Origin: an uncultured Methylococcaceae bacterium
Lineage (GTDB): Bacteria > Pseudomonadota > Gammaproteobacteria > Methylococcales > Methylomonadaceae
DNA length: 52,707 nucleotides
Direction of reading: 5' to 3'
NCBI GenBank assembly: GCA_903873165.1
Contig: CAIQNQ010000255.1
Location: forward strand, 1-52,707
Translations under genes and position numbers: made by a program
The notes under the pieces: generated by a model
What the model was told of the DNA's origin: nothing
Seen by the model: the letters and a program-made list of their open reading frames with translations, nothing else
Databases searched by the model: none
Shown: piece by piece, positions 35,801 to 44,789 of the stretch
Position numbering within the stretch: the stretch's first letter is position 1
Layout: the number at the start of each line of letters is the position of its first letter

Positions 35801-38327
35801 CGGTATCACTAGCGACTGGAGATTTATCATGCGGTATATATAAAATGGCTTCATCAGTCATATTGATATACTCTCTTACTGCTGTATTGCCGTAAGAATG
35901 TCCCGCACCGTCTTGACGCTCTTTAAATAAGCCTAAAAACGGAATATCTTTTTCTTCACGAATAGTTAACGCTTTTTGATGCCACTCAACCACACTTGCC
36001 GCGATATCCGCATACCGCACACCACCCACAGATGCATTAATGTTTGGGAAATATTTATTTAAACGTGGCTCATCCGTGTCTAAGTAATTAGATTCAAAAA
36101 ACTCACCACCAATATAACTTTCTACTGTACAAAGACCAAATTTACCCATGGTCTTCATTAATGATTTTTCTGTACCTTTTTGGAACTTATATAAAACTTT
36201 TTGATGCTCAGCAACAGGGTATTGACTGACCACTCGATTATGCACACTAAGCGCACAAACAGCTGATGCACCAAAGCCTAACAAAGTCGCAATATCATGT
36301 GGACTAGCAATTTGTCCTGTTTCTGCAATGATTGATGAATTAAAACGTAAGCCTTGCTTAACTAAATGCTGATTAGCTGCCGCGATCATCAACAAAGCTG
36401 GAATAGGTGCTTTCTCTGAACTAATTTTAATATCACTTAAAATAACAATACCAATATTATTTCTAGCCGCTTGCTCAACTTCAACACAAACTTGAGCTAA
36501 CGCCGCCTCTAAAGCATCTTCATTCGCTTTTTCATCTGTTAAGTTAGGCCCATAAACCATATCTAATGTGATTGAGCTTACACTTAATTGTCTACGAATT
36601 TGCTCCAAATGGACCCTATTTAAAATAGGCGTCTCAATAACTAATTGCTTGCTATGCTCATCTGAGAAATTAGGTTTTGCACCCAACGCAACGCGCAAGG
36701 TCATCCCATCGCTTTCTCTAATTGAATCCAATGGAGGATTGGTTACTTGAGCAAAACGTTGACTAAAATAACGTGACATTCCCCCTTCAGCACTAGATAG
36801 AGCATTAGGCGCTAAGCCGTAGCCCATTGCCGATACTTTTTCCATACCGGACTGCAATATAGGGTCTAACAAAAACTTAAAGCTTTCTTGATTCAGTGCA
36901 TAAGCAGTATGTTGTTGATCAACAGACAGTTCATGTACATTACTTATTTCAGCTAAGTCAACTGAGTCCAAATCCGCTAAATTAATACGACGTTTAACCA
37001 ATAAAGTTTGATAATCCTGCTCACTTGCTAAGCGATTTAACACTTGTTGACTACTGTAAATCTCACCCGTGCTATGGTCAAAATAAACCATACCGCCAGC
37101 TTCGATACGACCACGCTTGATAACATCTTTTGGTGGAAAATCAATCTGACCGGCTTCAGACATAACCGCTAGATACTCATGCGTTTCAACCGAACGCAAT
37201 GGACGTAAGCCTAAGCGATCTAATCGCGCACCGACTCGAATACCGTCACTAAAAATTAAAGCCGCAGGACCATCATTCTTCTCTTCATAAAGACTGAAGT
37301 ATTCCAACATCGCACGAATTTCTGGCGACAGTGTTGTATCATTTTCCCAAGCAGGTGGCATCATCGCCAACACAGCAGTAACGATGTCCATATCATCTTC
37401 ATTAATACGACGGGTTAATGTCTGATCTAAACGACCAGAATCAGATTGGCCTTTAGGGAAAATAACATGTTTATTATGTTGTCTTGCTATGGCACTTTCA
37501 CTTAAGCGATTTTTCTTATCCGTATTTAACTCACCGTTATGAGCCATATACCTAAATGGCTGCGCCATCATGGTGGCTGGGGCGGTGTTAGTAGAGAATC
37601 GCGTATGAAAGAATAAGGTACTGATTTCATGATCAGTATCATACAAATCTTTAAAATAGGGAATCACTTCAAAAGAATTTAAGCGCCCCTTATAAACTTG
37701 AGTTCGGGAACTCATTGATAAAGGATAAAAGCCTGTTAACTCTTCACGGCTAAAACCTTCTACTTCAATGTTCAACAAAGCAGCTTGAATATGTTTTTCA
37801 AACTCTTTGTGAGTAGCATTTTTTAAACTTTCAGGTCTACCAAATACACACTGTTTAATCGGTAACTGGGCTTTAATTGACGCTTCATTAATCACTGTCA
37901 CATCAACCGGAACTGTGCGCCAAAGAATAATCGGTAAATTAAACTTTTTAAAATGTCGCTCAATTAACTCATTAGCAGCAGAATCATAATGATCGTGATC
38001 TTCTGGAAAGAAGAAATTAGCCACGCCAAACTGACCTAATTCAAGTGTTTCAATTCCAGTAACTTTACGAAAGAAATTTAGAGATAAATCGACATTAACA
38101 CCAGCACCATCGCCAATACCTTCAGCACTCATCCCTCCACGATGCGGAATAGTACATAAAGCCTCATGGGATTTTAAAAGTAGATCGTGTGTTTGTTTAC
38201 TTTGTTTGTGGGTTATAAAGCCAACACCGCAGCTATCCTGCGATAAATTAGCGTCATAAAGCATAGCGTTATTATTACCTGATCGGGAATCTTTAGTCAT
38301 TATCCAGCCCGTACTCTCTTTTTTCAT
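32817..38327 (-). CDS. gltB: Glutamate synthase large subunit, extended form
   Basis: Transfers the amide of glutamine to 2-oxoglutarate. In order: class II amidotransferase domain with the nucleophile Cys in SQDSCGVGF after a leader of about 30 residues; central domain; FMN synthase domain with GAMSHGALLAEAHEAVAEG, NSGEGGEHSSRFN, GAKPGEGGQLPAAKV and SPPPHHDTYSIEDLGQLI; an Fe-S region CVMAKNCNIKCPAGL (Cys spacing 5 and 3 instead of 5 and 4); and a GXGXG beta-helix domain near NDGVGKSACGGTLVVESPGGG. A C-terminal extension of roughly 280 residues is mostly helical and unlike standard GltB, making about 1836 residues versus about 1500. ATG 38327 is chosen; TTG 38360 and ATG 38300 are alternatives. 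No gltD is adjacent. Confidence 0.92.
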   Translation of the reverse strand: MKKESTGWIMTKDSRSGNNNAMLYDANLSQDSCGVGFITHKQSKQTHDLLLKSHEALCTIPHRGGMSAEGIGDGAGVNVDLSLNFFRKVTGIETLELGQFGVANFFFPEDHDHYDSAANELIERHFKKFNLPIILWRTVPVDVTVINEASIKAQLPIKQCVFGRPESLKNATHKEFEKHIQAALLNIEVEGFSREELTGFYPLSMSSRTQVYKGRLNSFEVIPYFKDLYDTDHEISTLFFHTRFSTNTAPATMMAQPFRYMAHNGELNTDKKNRLSESAIARQHNKHVIFPKGQSDSGRLDQTLTRRINEDDMDIVTAVLAMMPPAWENDTTLSPEIRAMLEYFSLYEEKNDGPAALIFSDGIRVGARLDRLGLRPLRSVETHEYLAVMSEAGQIDFPPKDVIKRGRIEAGGMVYFDHSTGEIYSSQQVLNRLASEQDYQTLLVKRRINLADLDSVDLAEISNVHELSVDQQHTAYALNQESFKFLLDPILQSGMEKVSAMGYGLAPNALSSAEGGMSRYFSQRFAQVTNPPLDSIRESDGMTLRVALGAKPNFSDEHSKQLVIETPILNRVHLEQIRRQLSVSSITLDMVYGPNLTDEKANEDALEAALAQVCVEVEQAARNNIGIVILSDIKISSEKAPIPALLMIAAANQHLVKQGLRFNSSIIAETGQIASPHDIATLLGFGASAVCALSVHNRVVSQYPVAEHQKVLYKFQKGTEKSLMKTMGKFGLCTVESYIGGEFFESNYLDTDEPRLNKYFPNINASVGGVRYADIAASVVEWHQKALTIREEKDIPFLGLFKERQDGAGHSYGNTAVREYINMTDEAILYIPHDKSPVASDTAYLETGYEKRTPAQIDNFGITPAYRSFAKNLYIERDSRPATLRDIMDFPADISNANTIAEFDKILGKQNLQGNINYLVRGISVTQVTKADYTIAFTSSSSAKRLEQLAAHFKARFVDTDFNVTVLGAALNLKVADTESLLANYLSSLKTARKAIPLKAVQPAHQITATLASGAMSHGALLAEAHEAVAEGINIVGALSNSGEGGEHSSRFNTLRSCNIKQFASGRFGVWAGYLADPNIKEIEIKIAQGAKPGEGGQLPAAKVSVEIASLRGGTPRVELVSPPPHHDTYSIEDLGQLIHDAKAARVKVGVKLVSSEGIGTIAVGVAKAGADVINVAGNTGGTGAAAVTSLKNSGRSPEIGIAEVHQALALNGLRDKVVLRVSGAHQSGIDVVKSAILGADSFEFGTSVLMMLRCVMAKNCNIKCPAGLTTEHEEFKGDSRVLAQYFMNLAHEVREVLSVLGYQSLQEIRGKTDLLHLINHPSMIGQLDLTKMLANVDVVIVPKPVYLEASFKVDDKVLNTVKTFIKKGESSQLLIEGDAYKLSNCNKTVGGQLAIDIERFLAYELTEQQVANSKVIYTHSQGRRYLAPDSIVIRTHGSAGQSYAAFLNDGMRMEHLGTCNDGVGKSACGGTLVVESPGGGIKTPGNNVLIGNFALFGATGGRFYINGEAGDRFAVRNSGAMAVVEGVGDFACEYMTNGAVLNIGGFGKGFCNGMSGGNAYQYDPENLLEKLYDKSSVELHSLTEDTETAKAHEQFIFTMLEQHAEYANSSKAKALLEDWQNARQHFKFALPLWLYKTQTLQCLQESVDRKEMIEELSVALAQQQIEQVKKAYQTAQPLFDGAVPSYGSTDKSLMFKLINSFAVFDKAQQTAKDLLKHLPEAQRTEVDIERAARKLILERPRKLQDALVKSTREAYSNYTDEHLAALLANKRLNDYKTTLINRSVQSIYSIGSTAWIIEQSKINKNALADIPCVQEYLAGLLGLAIAQSMFSEEMA

Positions 38328-38360
38328 GTTGTGTGCAGAGTTTAATATTTCGTATATCAA

Positions 38361-38722
38361 AGTTTACCAGAAGGATATTCACCCAACAAAGGCAAGCAAA
38401 ATGCCTCTAAAATTCCTTTAATACGCTTTAATGTTAGCACGACCAAGGGCATTTGTCATATTAGGTCACGCAAAATATTCCACATTTTCCTCGATTTTAA
38501 ACATCAAAACTCGAATTATTAGCAATTATCTAAATATCCAGACCATTGGTCTATTTTTTTAGTTTAATTAAAAATTAAACCATCAATATCGTAACTGTAT
38601 AAAAACAACCTATTTAAGAAACAGCCAACAACTAAGAATTACAGATGTAATTGTCATTATTTTTCTGTATCCTTCAAAAATTATGGTATCTTTTCTGAAT
38701 GAAGATCTATATTTACGGTTAA
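38361..38722. promoter_or_regulatory. Divergent promoter region with AGACCA-T-TGGTCT palindrome
   Basis: The 360-base gap between divergent gltB and the UbiH-type gene is AT-rich. A perfect 6-1-6 palindrome AGACCA-T-TGGTCT lies at 38540-38552, followed by seven T. Its place between two promoters suggests an operator for a dimeric regulator, though a small hairpin is also possible. No gene is seen here. Confidence 0.45.
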
Positions 38723-39949
38723 TTGATAGTGAAAGAAAAATTTGATGTAGTAATTATTGGTGGTGGCATGGTAGGCGCTGCAGTGGCTTGTAGTCTTGGT
38801 GATAGCTCACTTTCTGTTGCAATTATTGAAAGTGCATTGCCCGAAGCTTTTGATGCGGCTCAACCACATGACTTAAGAGTTTCTGCACTAAGCATTGCCT
38901 CAAAAAATATTATTGAAACTGTTGGCGCATGGAAAGGCATTGAAAACAAAAGACTCTGTCCATTTCGCAGGATGCGGGTTTGGGAAACCGCCGGCGATAC
39001 TGAATTTAATAGTGATGCTATTGATTATCCAGCACTAGGCTACATTGTTGAAAATCGGATTACCCAACTTGCTTTGATAGAGCGATTAACCGAATTTAAA
39101 AATATTCAACTTATTACCCCTGCAACTATTAAAAAGATAAATTATACGGTGGGTCAAGACAGTGAAATTGAACTAGAAGACCAGCGCATTTTAACTGCAA
39201 AAGTCTTAGTCGCGGCAGACGGTGGACAATCCAAAGTCAGGCAATCAGTTGGGATCGGTGTAACTAGTTGGGACTATAAACAACACGCATTAGTTATATA
39301 CATCTCAACAGAATATGAACAACAAGATATAACATGGCAACGCTTTGTACCCAGTGGCCCACAAGCATTTTTACCCTTAACTGGAAAATTCGGCTCCATT
39401 GTTTGGTACAACACACCTGATGAAGTTAAACGTTTAAAAAACCTACCTTATGAAGATCTAAAAGCTGAACTAATTACTACGTTCCCTGACTGCCTTGGCG
39501 AAGTCAACCAAGTGCTAGGTGTTGCTAGTTTCCCCTTAAAAAGACAACACGCCCAAAGCTATGCTAAACCCGGTGTTGTTTTAGTAGGAGATGCCGCTCA
39601 CATGATCAACCCCCTGGCAGGGCAAGGCGTCAACATTGGCTTACTGGATGCAGCAGCGTTAGGGGAAATATTGATAGAGGCCACTCAAAAAGGTGAAGAC
39701 ATTAGTGATATTTCAGTTTTAAAACGCTACGAAAAATTAAGACGCAACGAAAACTTAAAAATGATGACCGTCATGGATGTGTTTTATCAGGTATTTAGTA
39801 ATGATGTTTTACCTTTAAAATTTATCCGTAATTTAGGACTAGGACTTGCTGAACGTATCTTACCCGCTAAAAACAAAGTCATGCGTGCAGCTATGGGCTT
39901 AGAAGGTAACTTACCCAAATTAGCTCGAGGCGAAAAAATTATCAATTAA
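38723..39949 (+). CDS. FAD-dependent ubiquinone-pathway hydroxylase, UbiH/UbiF family
   Basis: A class A flavoprotein monooxygenase, probably hydroxylating the ubiquinone ring. The FAD site VVIIGGGMVGAAVACSL is at the N-terminus, ADGGQSKVRQSVGI near residue 165 is the DG motif, and GDAAHMINPLAGQGVNIGLLD near residue 290 is the family signature. Length 408 fits UbiH, UbiF or UbiI; which position is hydroxylated cannot be told from sequence alone. The longest frame starts at TTG 38723; GTG 38729 is also possible. It ends before a hairpin shared with the convergent gene. Confidence 0.9.
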   Translation: MIVKEKFDVVIIGGGMVGAAVACSLGDSSLSVAIIESALPEAFDAAQPHDLRVSALSIASKNIIETVGAWKGIENKRLCPFRRMRVWETAGDTEFNSDAIDYPALGYIVENRITQLALIERLTEFKNIQLITPATIKKINYTVGQDSEIELEDQRILTAKVLVAADGGQSKVRQSVGIGVTSWDYKQHALVIYISTEYEQQDITWQRFVPSGPQAFLPLTGKFGSIVWYNTPDEVKRLKNLPYEDLKAELITTFPDCLGEVNQVLGVASFPLKRQHAQSYAKPGVVLVGDAAHMINPLAGQGVNIGLLDAAALGEILIEATQKGEDISDISVLKRYEKLRRNENLKMMTVMDVFYQVFSNDVLPLKFIRNLGLGLAERILPAKNKVMRAAMGLEGNLPKLARGEKIIN

Positions 39950-39956
39950 TAAAGTA

Positions 39957-39994
39957 ACGACCTCACAAAGAAATAGACTTATCTGTGAGGTTGT
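39957..39994. terminator. Hairpin between convergent genes
   Basis: ACGACCTCACA pairs with TGTGAGGTTGT (11 bp with one G-T) just after the UbiH-type gene, followed by CATTTCTT. A likely terminator for the plus-strand gene and perhaps for the convergent secreted-protein gene. Confidence 0.65.
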
Positions 39995-40039
39995 CATTTC
40001 TTATATACGTATACGATATATAAAAATAAACCACTGTAA

Positions 40040-40603
40040 CTATTGAAGAATTGCTGTACCGAATGATGCTTCATAATCACCAGGGAGGGATCTAATAAAT
40101 ACTGTACCAGCTATGCCATCACAATTAAAATTTCCTAAGGTTAATGTTGGCCCAGTACCAGTTCCAGGTTTTATAATAAGCGAAATCTGCCCATGTTTTA
40201 GAGCATATCTATACTTTGATCCAGCCTTGGGACCACCACCATTACCGCTCCCATCAAGCTTATTGAAGGATATGAAAGTCGCAGTACTTTTTCCATCAAA
40301 ATTAATAACACCATAAGAAACAGATGACCCTGAATAATTATTACAGACGGTATTTTTAGGACAAGAAGCACCCTGCTTCAAAGATAATAAATTGCCATTA
40401 TTATCGTAATATCCATAAAAATTAGTGACGCCTGTTAATTGAAAAGCATAATCACCATTTAATTGATCAACACCTATTGGTGAATTGCTTGTTACACATT
40501 GTTTAGCAGTTGTACTCGATATTGCAAAAACATCTGAGCTGATAAACAAAAAACCTACAGAATACAGTAACGCGACTAAAACCCTAATCATTTGACTCTC
40601 CAA
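40040..40603 (-). CDS. Secreted protein of unknown function
   Basis: A 187-residue protein with a signal peptide (MIRVLVALLYSVGFLFISSDVFA from the second Met; the frame begins four residues earlier). The mature part is beta-rich with four Cys (KQCVTS, GASCPKNTVCNN, NFNCDG). It has the layout LNGDYAFQLTGV ... GVINFDGKSTATF ... GTVFIRS, as in small secreted proteins often annotated as hypothetical in gammaproteobacteria. No enzymatic motif. Function unknown. Confidence 0.7.
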   Translation of the reverse strand: MESQMIRVLVALLYSVGFLFISSDVFAISSTTAKQCVTSNSPIGVDQLNGDYAFQLTGVTNFYGYYDNNGNLLSLKQGASCPKNTVCNNYSGSSVSYGVINFDGKSTATFISFNKLDGSGNGGGPKAGSKYRYALKHGQISLIIKPGTGTGPTLTLGNFNCDGIAGTVFIRSLPGDYEASFGTAILQ

Positions 40604-40731
40604 AACAAAATAAAAAGTTTACTACACCACTAAAATAAACCAGTGCGCCCTACCAGGCTAAATATAAATCAAAAGTGCAATTGATGATATTATCATACAA
40701 AATATAAGGGATACATATTTGTTGATTATCT

Positions 40732-41133
40732 CTAATTCTTCAACTGAGTTTTAACAAATTGAGCGGCTTTCTCACAAGCGACTGCAGACTTTTTAACACG
40801 CTGAAGTAAGAAAAAACCGATACTGGCTCCATCGCTTTCTCGTTCAGCATATTCATTAAGCGGGCCACAAGCTTCTTGCATAGAGTACTCAGCTTTTGAT
40901 AAATTGATATTATCGTTTACATTGTCACTTTCTGATAACACTAACAACTCACTAGTAACGCTATTCTGTAGTCGAAATACCTCTTCCACATAACGTGCAA
41001 AATCACTATCTGACTGAGTTTTTACTAAAGCTCCCCCCATAAAAGGCATAGAACATCCCATTAATAAAGTGGTCATCAATACTAATACAAAACTTAAAAA
41101 ACTAATAGGACGATAGGCCATTTGCAATTCCAA
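40732..41133 (-). CDS. Small lipoprotein
   Basis: A 133-residue protein with a hydrophobic N-terminus and the lipobox LLMGCSM near residue 27. The rest is mostly helical (DSDFARYVEEVFRLQNSVTSELLVL ... EYSMQEACGPLNEYAERESDG) with two further Cys. MAYRPISF at the fifth codon (41121) may be the true start. It is divergent from the dynamin-like gene. Family not recognised. Confidence 0.65.
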   Translation of the reverse strand: MELQMAYRPISFLSFVLVLMTTLLMGCSMPFMGGALVKTQSDSDFARYVEEVFRLQNSVTSELLVLSESDNVNDNINLSKAEYSMQEACGPLNEYAERESDGASIGFFLLQRVKKSAVACEKAAQFVKTQLKN

Positions 41134-41420
41134 TTTAAAACGCTATTTTAATAGGGTAAACGAATTTTACTATTATCATGCATCGTCAGGTATAAAAAAC
41201 CAGCTTTTGAACAAATAGACTAGTCAAACAATAAACTTAAGAATACCCAATACTAGAACAAGCTGAATTATGTTGAACTTATATAGTGTCACAGTTTTTA
41301 ATTTTTCATAACCTGACATTGGCAGAATATAGCCCAGTTTTCTCTATTATCAAAACTATCTTAGGTGTATACTCAAGCCCATTTTACACCCTGAAACTTA
41401 GTAAAGAAGAGATCAATCTT

Positions 41421-42842
41421 ATGACTGAAAAGACAGCAAACAAATACCTAGACAACCTGGAGAAAAACTTTTCTCATGACAATCCGGTATTACTAAGATC
41501 TATTAAAATTTTTCATGATCTTGATCAAATTGAATATGAACTTGGACTTATCGAAGACGAAGAAACAACTGCTACTAAAAACTCATGGTCACCTATCATT
41601 AGTTTTATTGGCGGCAACTCAACAGCTAAAGCACGTTTTATTAATAGTTATTTAGGTGACCAACAAACCACTTCTGGGATTCAAGCCTCTACACATAAAT
41701 TCAGCGTTTTATTACAAAGCAGCCAAACAAACTTCGCCACACTGCCTGGCACTGCGCTTGATGTTGATCCTCGCTATCCGTTCTATCAAATCAGCAAAAA
41801 AATGGAACAACTCCAAAAAGGCGAAGGAGACAAAGTTAACTCTCACCTTGAACTTAAGGCAATTAACAGTGAGCGTTTAAAAGGTAAATTATTTATCGAT
41901 TCGCCAAACTTAGGCGCTATTCCTGAAACCCCAGTCAATTCTATGTTAATTAAACATATGATTGAAAACTCAGACCTGGTTTTAGTTTTTACTGACATTT
42001 TTGGCACTTCAACACCCTTACTTGATGAAGTCATTCAACACATTGAACAAGATCAAGACTCAAACAAATTTGTATTTTTAGTTGATGAACCCATTGCAGC
42101 AATAAACCCAGCTAAAGCTAATGAGATTATTCTGACCTGGCAAAGAAAATTAGCGGGTCTAAATATTACCACTGGACAATTTATTATTGCTCCAGCCCAA
42201 CAAAACAGTCTAAATCCTCAAAGTAAAATAGATTTCTCTGAAATTGATCAACGCATGACCAATGTTTCACTGGATAGAACATACCGTGTTCTAAATACCT
42301 TAGAAAAAAATATTAGAGACTTAGAAGAGATTGTGTTTTCTGAAGTTAGACAAGGCATTAGACTGTGGAAAGAACGTAGTAATTTATCAACGTTAGTATT
42401 TCTGAGCTTTATTGCTATTTTAGCTATTTTTGCCGAGATTGAATTGGGGATTTTGGAATTATTAATTGATCCAATTATTGGCCCAATATCGCTAGTGGTA
42501 CTCATAGCCATACTGATTCCAACCCATATTCTGATCAGTAAAGTTCACGCAAAATTCATCATTACAAAATTAAACGCCCGTCAAAAAGAATTACACTTAA
42601 TGGAAAATTTAGCGGGACTATTCGAAAAAAATATGAGTTTTACGCGCATGGTACTGCCCATATATGAATCAGCAGAATGGAACAAAAAAACAAAAGCGCG
42701 TCTAGCAGCTTTAACAGAAAAAACTAAAGACCTCGTGCAATCTCTTAATGATATTTTTGGTAACTATAGTGAACCAGTCGTACCACAAACCCAAACTATA
42801 GAAAATCAACCAAACTACCTTGATTTATCAAAATTTAAATAG
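41421..42842 (+). CDS. Membrane protein with a degenerate dynamin-like GTPase domain
   Basis: A helical N-terminal segment, then a P-loop-like ISFIGGNSTAKARFINSYLG near residue 65. A switch I-like TTSGIQASTHKFSVLL, a switch II-like LFIDSPNLGAIPET and VLVFTDIFGTSTPLLDEV follow. Near the C-terminus are two adjacent membrane helices (LVFLSFIAILAIFAEIEL and IGPISLVVLIAILIPTHILI) and then a coiled tail. The P-loop lacks the final GK[S/T] (AKA instead) and the NKxD motif is not visible, so GTP binding may be lost. ATG 41421 is chosen for its upstream AGAAGAGAT; a GTG at 41286 would add 45 unlike residues. A small membrane protein follows. Confidence 0.68.
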   Translation: MTEKTANKYLDNLEKNFSHDNPVLLRSIKIFHDLDQIEYELGLIEDEETTATKNSWSPIISFIGGNSTAKARFINSYLGDQQTTSGIQASTHKFSVLLQSSQTNFATLPGTALDVDPRYPFYQISKKMEQLQKGEGDKVNSHLELKAINSERLKGKLFIDSPNLGAIPETPVNSMLIKHMIENSDLVLVFTDIFGTSTPLLDEVIQHIEQDQDSNKFVFLVDEPIAAINPAKANEIILTWQRKLAGLNITTGQFIIAPAQQNSLNPQSKIDFSEIDQRMTNVSLDRTYRVLNTLEKNIRDLEEIVFSEVRQGIRLWKERSNLSTLVFLSFIAILAIFAEIELGILELLIDPIIGPISLVVLIAILIPTHILISKVHAKFIITKLNARQKELHLMENLAGLFEKNMSFTRMVLPIYESAEWNKKTKARLAALTEKTKDLVQSLNDIFGNYSEPVVPQTQTIENQPNYLDLSKFK

Positions 42843-42883
42843 CAGAACTGACATTAAAGCCAGACAAGGTTTTGTAAATTACA

Positions 42884-43387
42884 ATGTTAATAACTGAACT
42901 TATAAAACAATACCTGCCTTTGAGCTGGTATAAAAATCAGCCGTTACAACTCACTAGATCAGTAAGTTTTTTTAAACAAAACTTACTGTTCTATTTTGTT
43001 ATTGAATATTTTATGCAAGCTAACATGACGGACGACCCTTTTGAGTCTTTAACTGAAGTGTTAGTACAAATATTTCTTGCGCTCATCTTTGTCGCGCTGT
43101 TGTTAAAACTAAACAAGACTTTATATGCCTATATACAGGTAACGACGGCTATTTTGCTTAGCTCAAATGCAATAGCGTTATTCGTGGTACCCGTATTAAT
43201 TTGGTTAACAGTTGAAGAAGATATCCTAAGTTATTATAGTCTTGGCATCCTCTTCATTTGGGAGTTAACCGTCATCGGCTATATATTTAAAAAATCACTA
43301 TCTATAAATTCTGCCGCCAGCTTAGTCATTTCTTTATTGTATTTTATAATAACTTATTTAGGTGCATTTGCCTTAGGACAGATCTAA
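42884..43387 (+). CDS. Five-helix membrane protein, YIP1-like
   Basis: A 167-residue integral membrane protein with about five hydrophobic segments after an amphipathic N-terminus (QYLPLSWYKNQPLQLTRSVSFFKQNL). The layout resembles YIP1-domain proteins, but this is weak. It follows the dynamin-like gene by 42 bases and probably shares its transcript, so the two may act together at the membrane. Its 3' end overlaps the convergent MFS gene by four bases. Confidence 0.6.
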   Translation: MLITELIKQYLPLSWYKNQPLQLTRSVSFFKQNLLFYFVIEYFMQANMTDDPFESLTEVLVQIFLALIFVALLLKLNKTLYAYIQVTTAILLSSNAIALFVVPVLIWLTVEEDILSYYSLGILFIWELTVIGYIFKKSLSINSAASLVISLLYFIITYLGAFALGQI

Positions 43388-44775
43388 CTATTTAAATATT
43401 TCTCAATCACACTTTGTAATTGATCTCGATTTAATTGCTGGTTATCCACTTTAAGATAAGCAACACCCTCTTCAAATCTTAAGGTAACCTCTTCTACTCC
43501 ATTGATTTTTAAAATTTCGGATACGAAGTTATCAGCGACTACTTGTGTTGTTTTTTCCAAAGAGATTAATAGATTGGCCCAATAACGCGGGGGCTTCATG
43601 GTTAAGGAGAGTAAAAGCCAACTGAATCCAGCTAAAGCACAAAACATAAATACCCCAGCTGCACCAAACTGACCATAACACCAGCCACCAATTCCACCAC
43701 CTAAACCAGCACCCAAAAACTGACTGGTTGAATAAATACCCATCGCCGTACCTCTTAAATCTCCAGGCGCAGTCTTTGATATTAATGACGGTAAAGTCGC
43801 TTCTAATAAATTAAAACCAGTGAAAAACAACCAAAGAAAACCAATAATACCGATAAGATTATGACTAAATTGCATAAGCCCTATATCAGCCAATACCAGA
43901 ACCGCAATTGCACCAATAAACACCATTTTCATCTTGCGTTTCTTTTCGGCCAAAATAACGAAGGGGATGATTGCTGCCATAGATACCACAAAAACGGGTA
44001 AGTACACCTTCCAATGCTCGGCAGGTAAAAGGCCGGCATCACGCATCAATAAAGGTAATACGACAAAACTTGCCGTTAACGTAGCATGTAATATAAAAAT
44101 CCCATAATTAAGACGTAATAAATCAACATTCTTAAGAATATTTAAAAACTGTCCAGGAACGACTTCAGCATCACGATGCACTTTAGACTTTTCAGGATTA
44201 GGCACTAAATAAAGCACCACAAAAATAGCCATTATAGACAAAACAGCTATCAACCAGAATATACCATGTACACCAATAAAGCCTGCAATCACAGGCCCAG
44301 CAGTGATAGCAATACCAAAAGAGACACCAATACTTAGGCCTATTAAAGCCATCGCTTTAGTACGATGCACTTCTTGAGTTAAATCTGCCACTAAAGCCAT
44401 AATAGGCGCAGCAATAGCACCCGAACCTTGAATAGCACGACCTAATAATACGCCATAAATATTGGTGGATAACGCCGCCACCACACTACCGATCATAAAT
44501 ATGAACAGACCGATAATAATGATTTTCTTGCGACCTAAGCGATCAGATAAAATACCAAACGGAATCTGTAACAAGGCCTGACTAATACCATAGACCCCAA
44601 TTGCCATGCCAATTAATGAGGGAGTTGAACCTTCAAGTTGTTCAGCAAAGAGGGACAAGACGGGCATAATCAAAAACAAGCCCAACATACGTAAGGCATA
44701 AATACTTGCTAAAGACCATGTAGCACGTTTCTCCGATAGCGTCATCGGACTGGTAATATCCTGCATTTTTGTCAA
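43384..44775 (-). CDS. yajR: YajR-type MFS transporter
   Basis: A 463-residue major facilitator with twelve hydrophobic segments and motif A GILSDRLGRKKIIIIG after the second helix. The extra C-terminal domain (about residues 395-463, NFVSEILKINGVEEVTLRFEEGVAYLKVD) is a ferredoxin-like fold as in E. coli YajR. The substrate is unknown; drug or metabolite export is usual for the family. It lies 14 bases after the Nudix gene on the same strand. The MTKMQDITSP start is plausible. Confidence 0.88.
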   Translation of the reverse strand: MTKMQDITSPMTLSEKRATWSLASIYALRMLGLFLIMPVLSLFAEQLEGSTPSLIGMAIGVYGISQALLQIPFGILSDRLGRKKIIIIGLFIFMIGSVVAALSTNIYGVLLGRAIQGSGAIAAPIMALVADLTQEVHRTKAMALIGLSIGVSFGIAITAGPVIAGFIGVHGIFWLIAVLSIMAIFVVLYLVPNPEKSKVHRDAEVVPGQFLNILKNVDLLRLNYGIFILHATLTASFVVLPLLMRDAGLLPAEHWKVYLPVFVVSMAAIIPFVILAEKKRKMKMVFIGAIAVLVLADIGLMQFSHNLIGIIGFLWLFFTGFNLLEATLPSLISKTAPGDLRGTAMGIYSTSQFLGAGLGGGIGGWCYGQFGAAGVFMFCALAGFSWLLLSLTMKPPRYWANLLISLEKTTQVVADNFVSEILKINGVEEVTLRFEEGVAYLKVDNQQLNRDQLQSVIEKYLNS

Positions 44776-44789
44776 AACGGGTTGCTCCT

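Noticed and set aside
41286-41420. N-terminal extension of the dynamin-like protein from GTG 41286
   Set aside because: The extension looks unrelated to the rest, and ATG 41421 has a better ribosome binding site.
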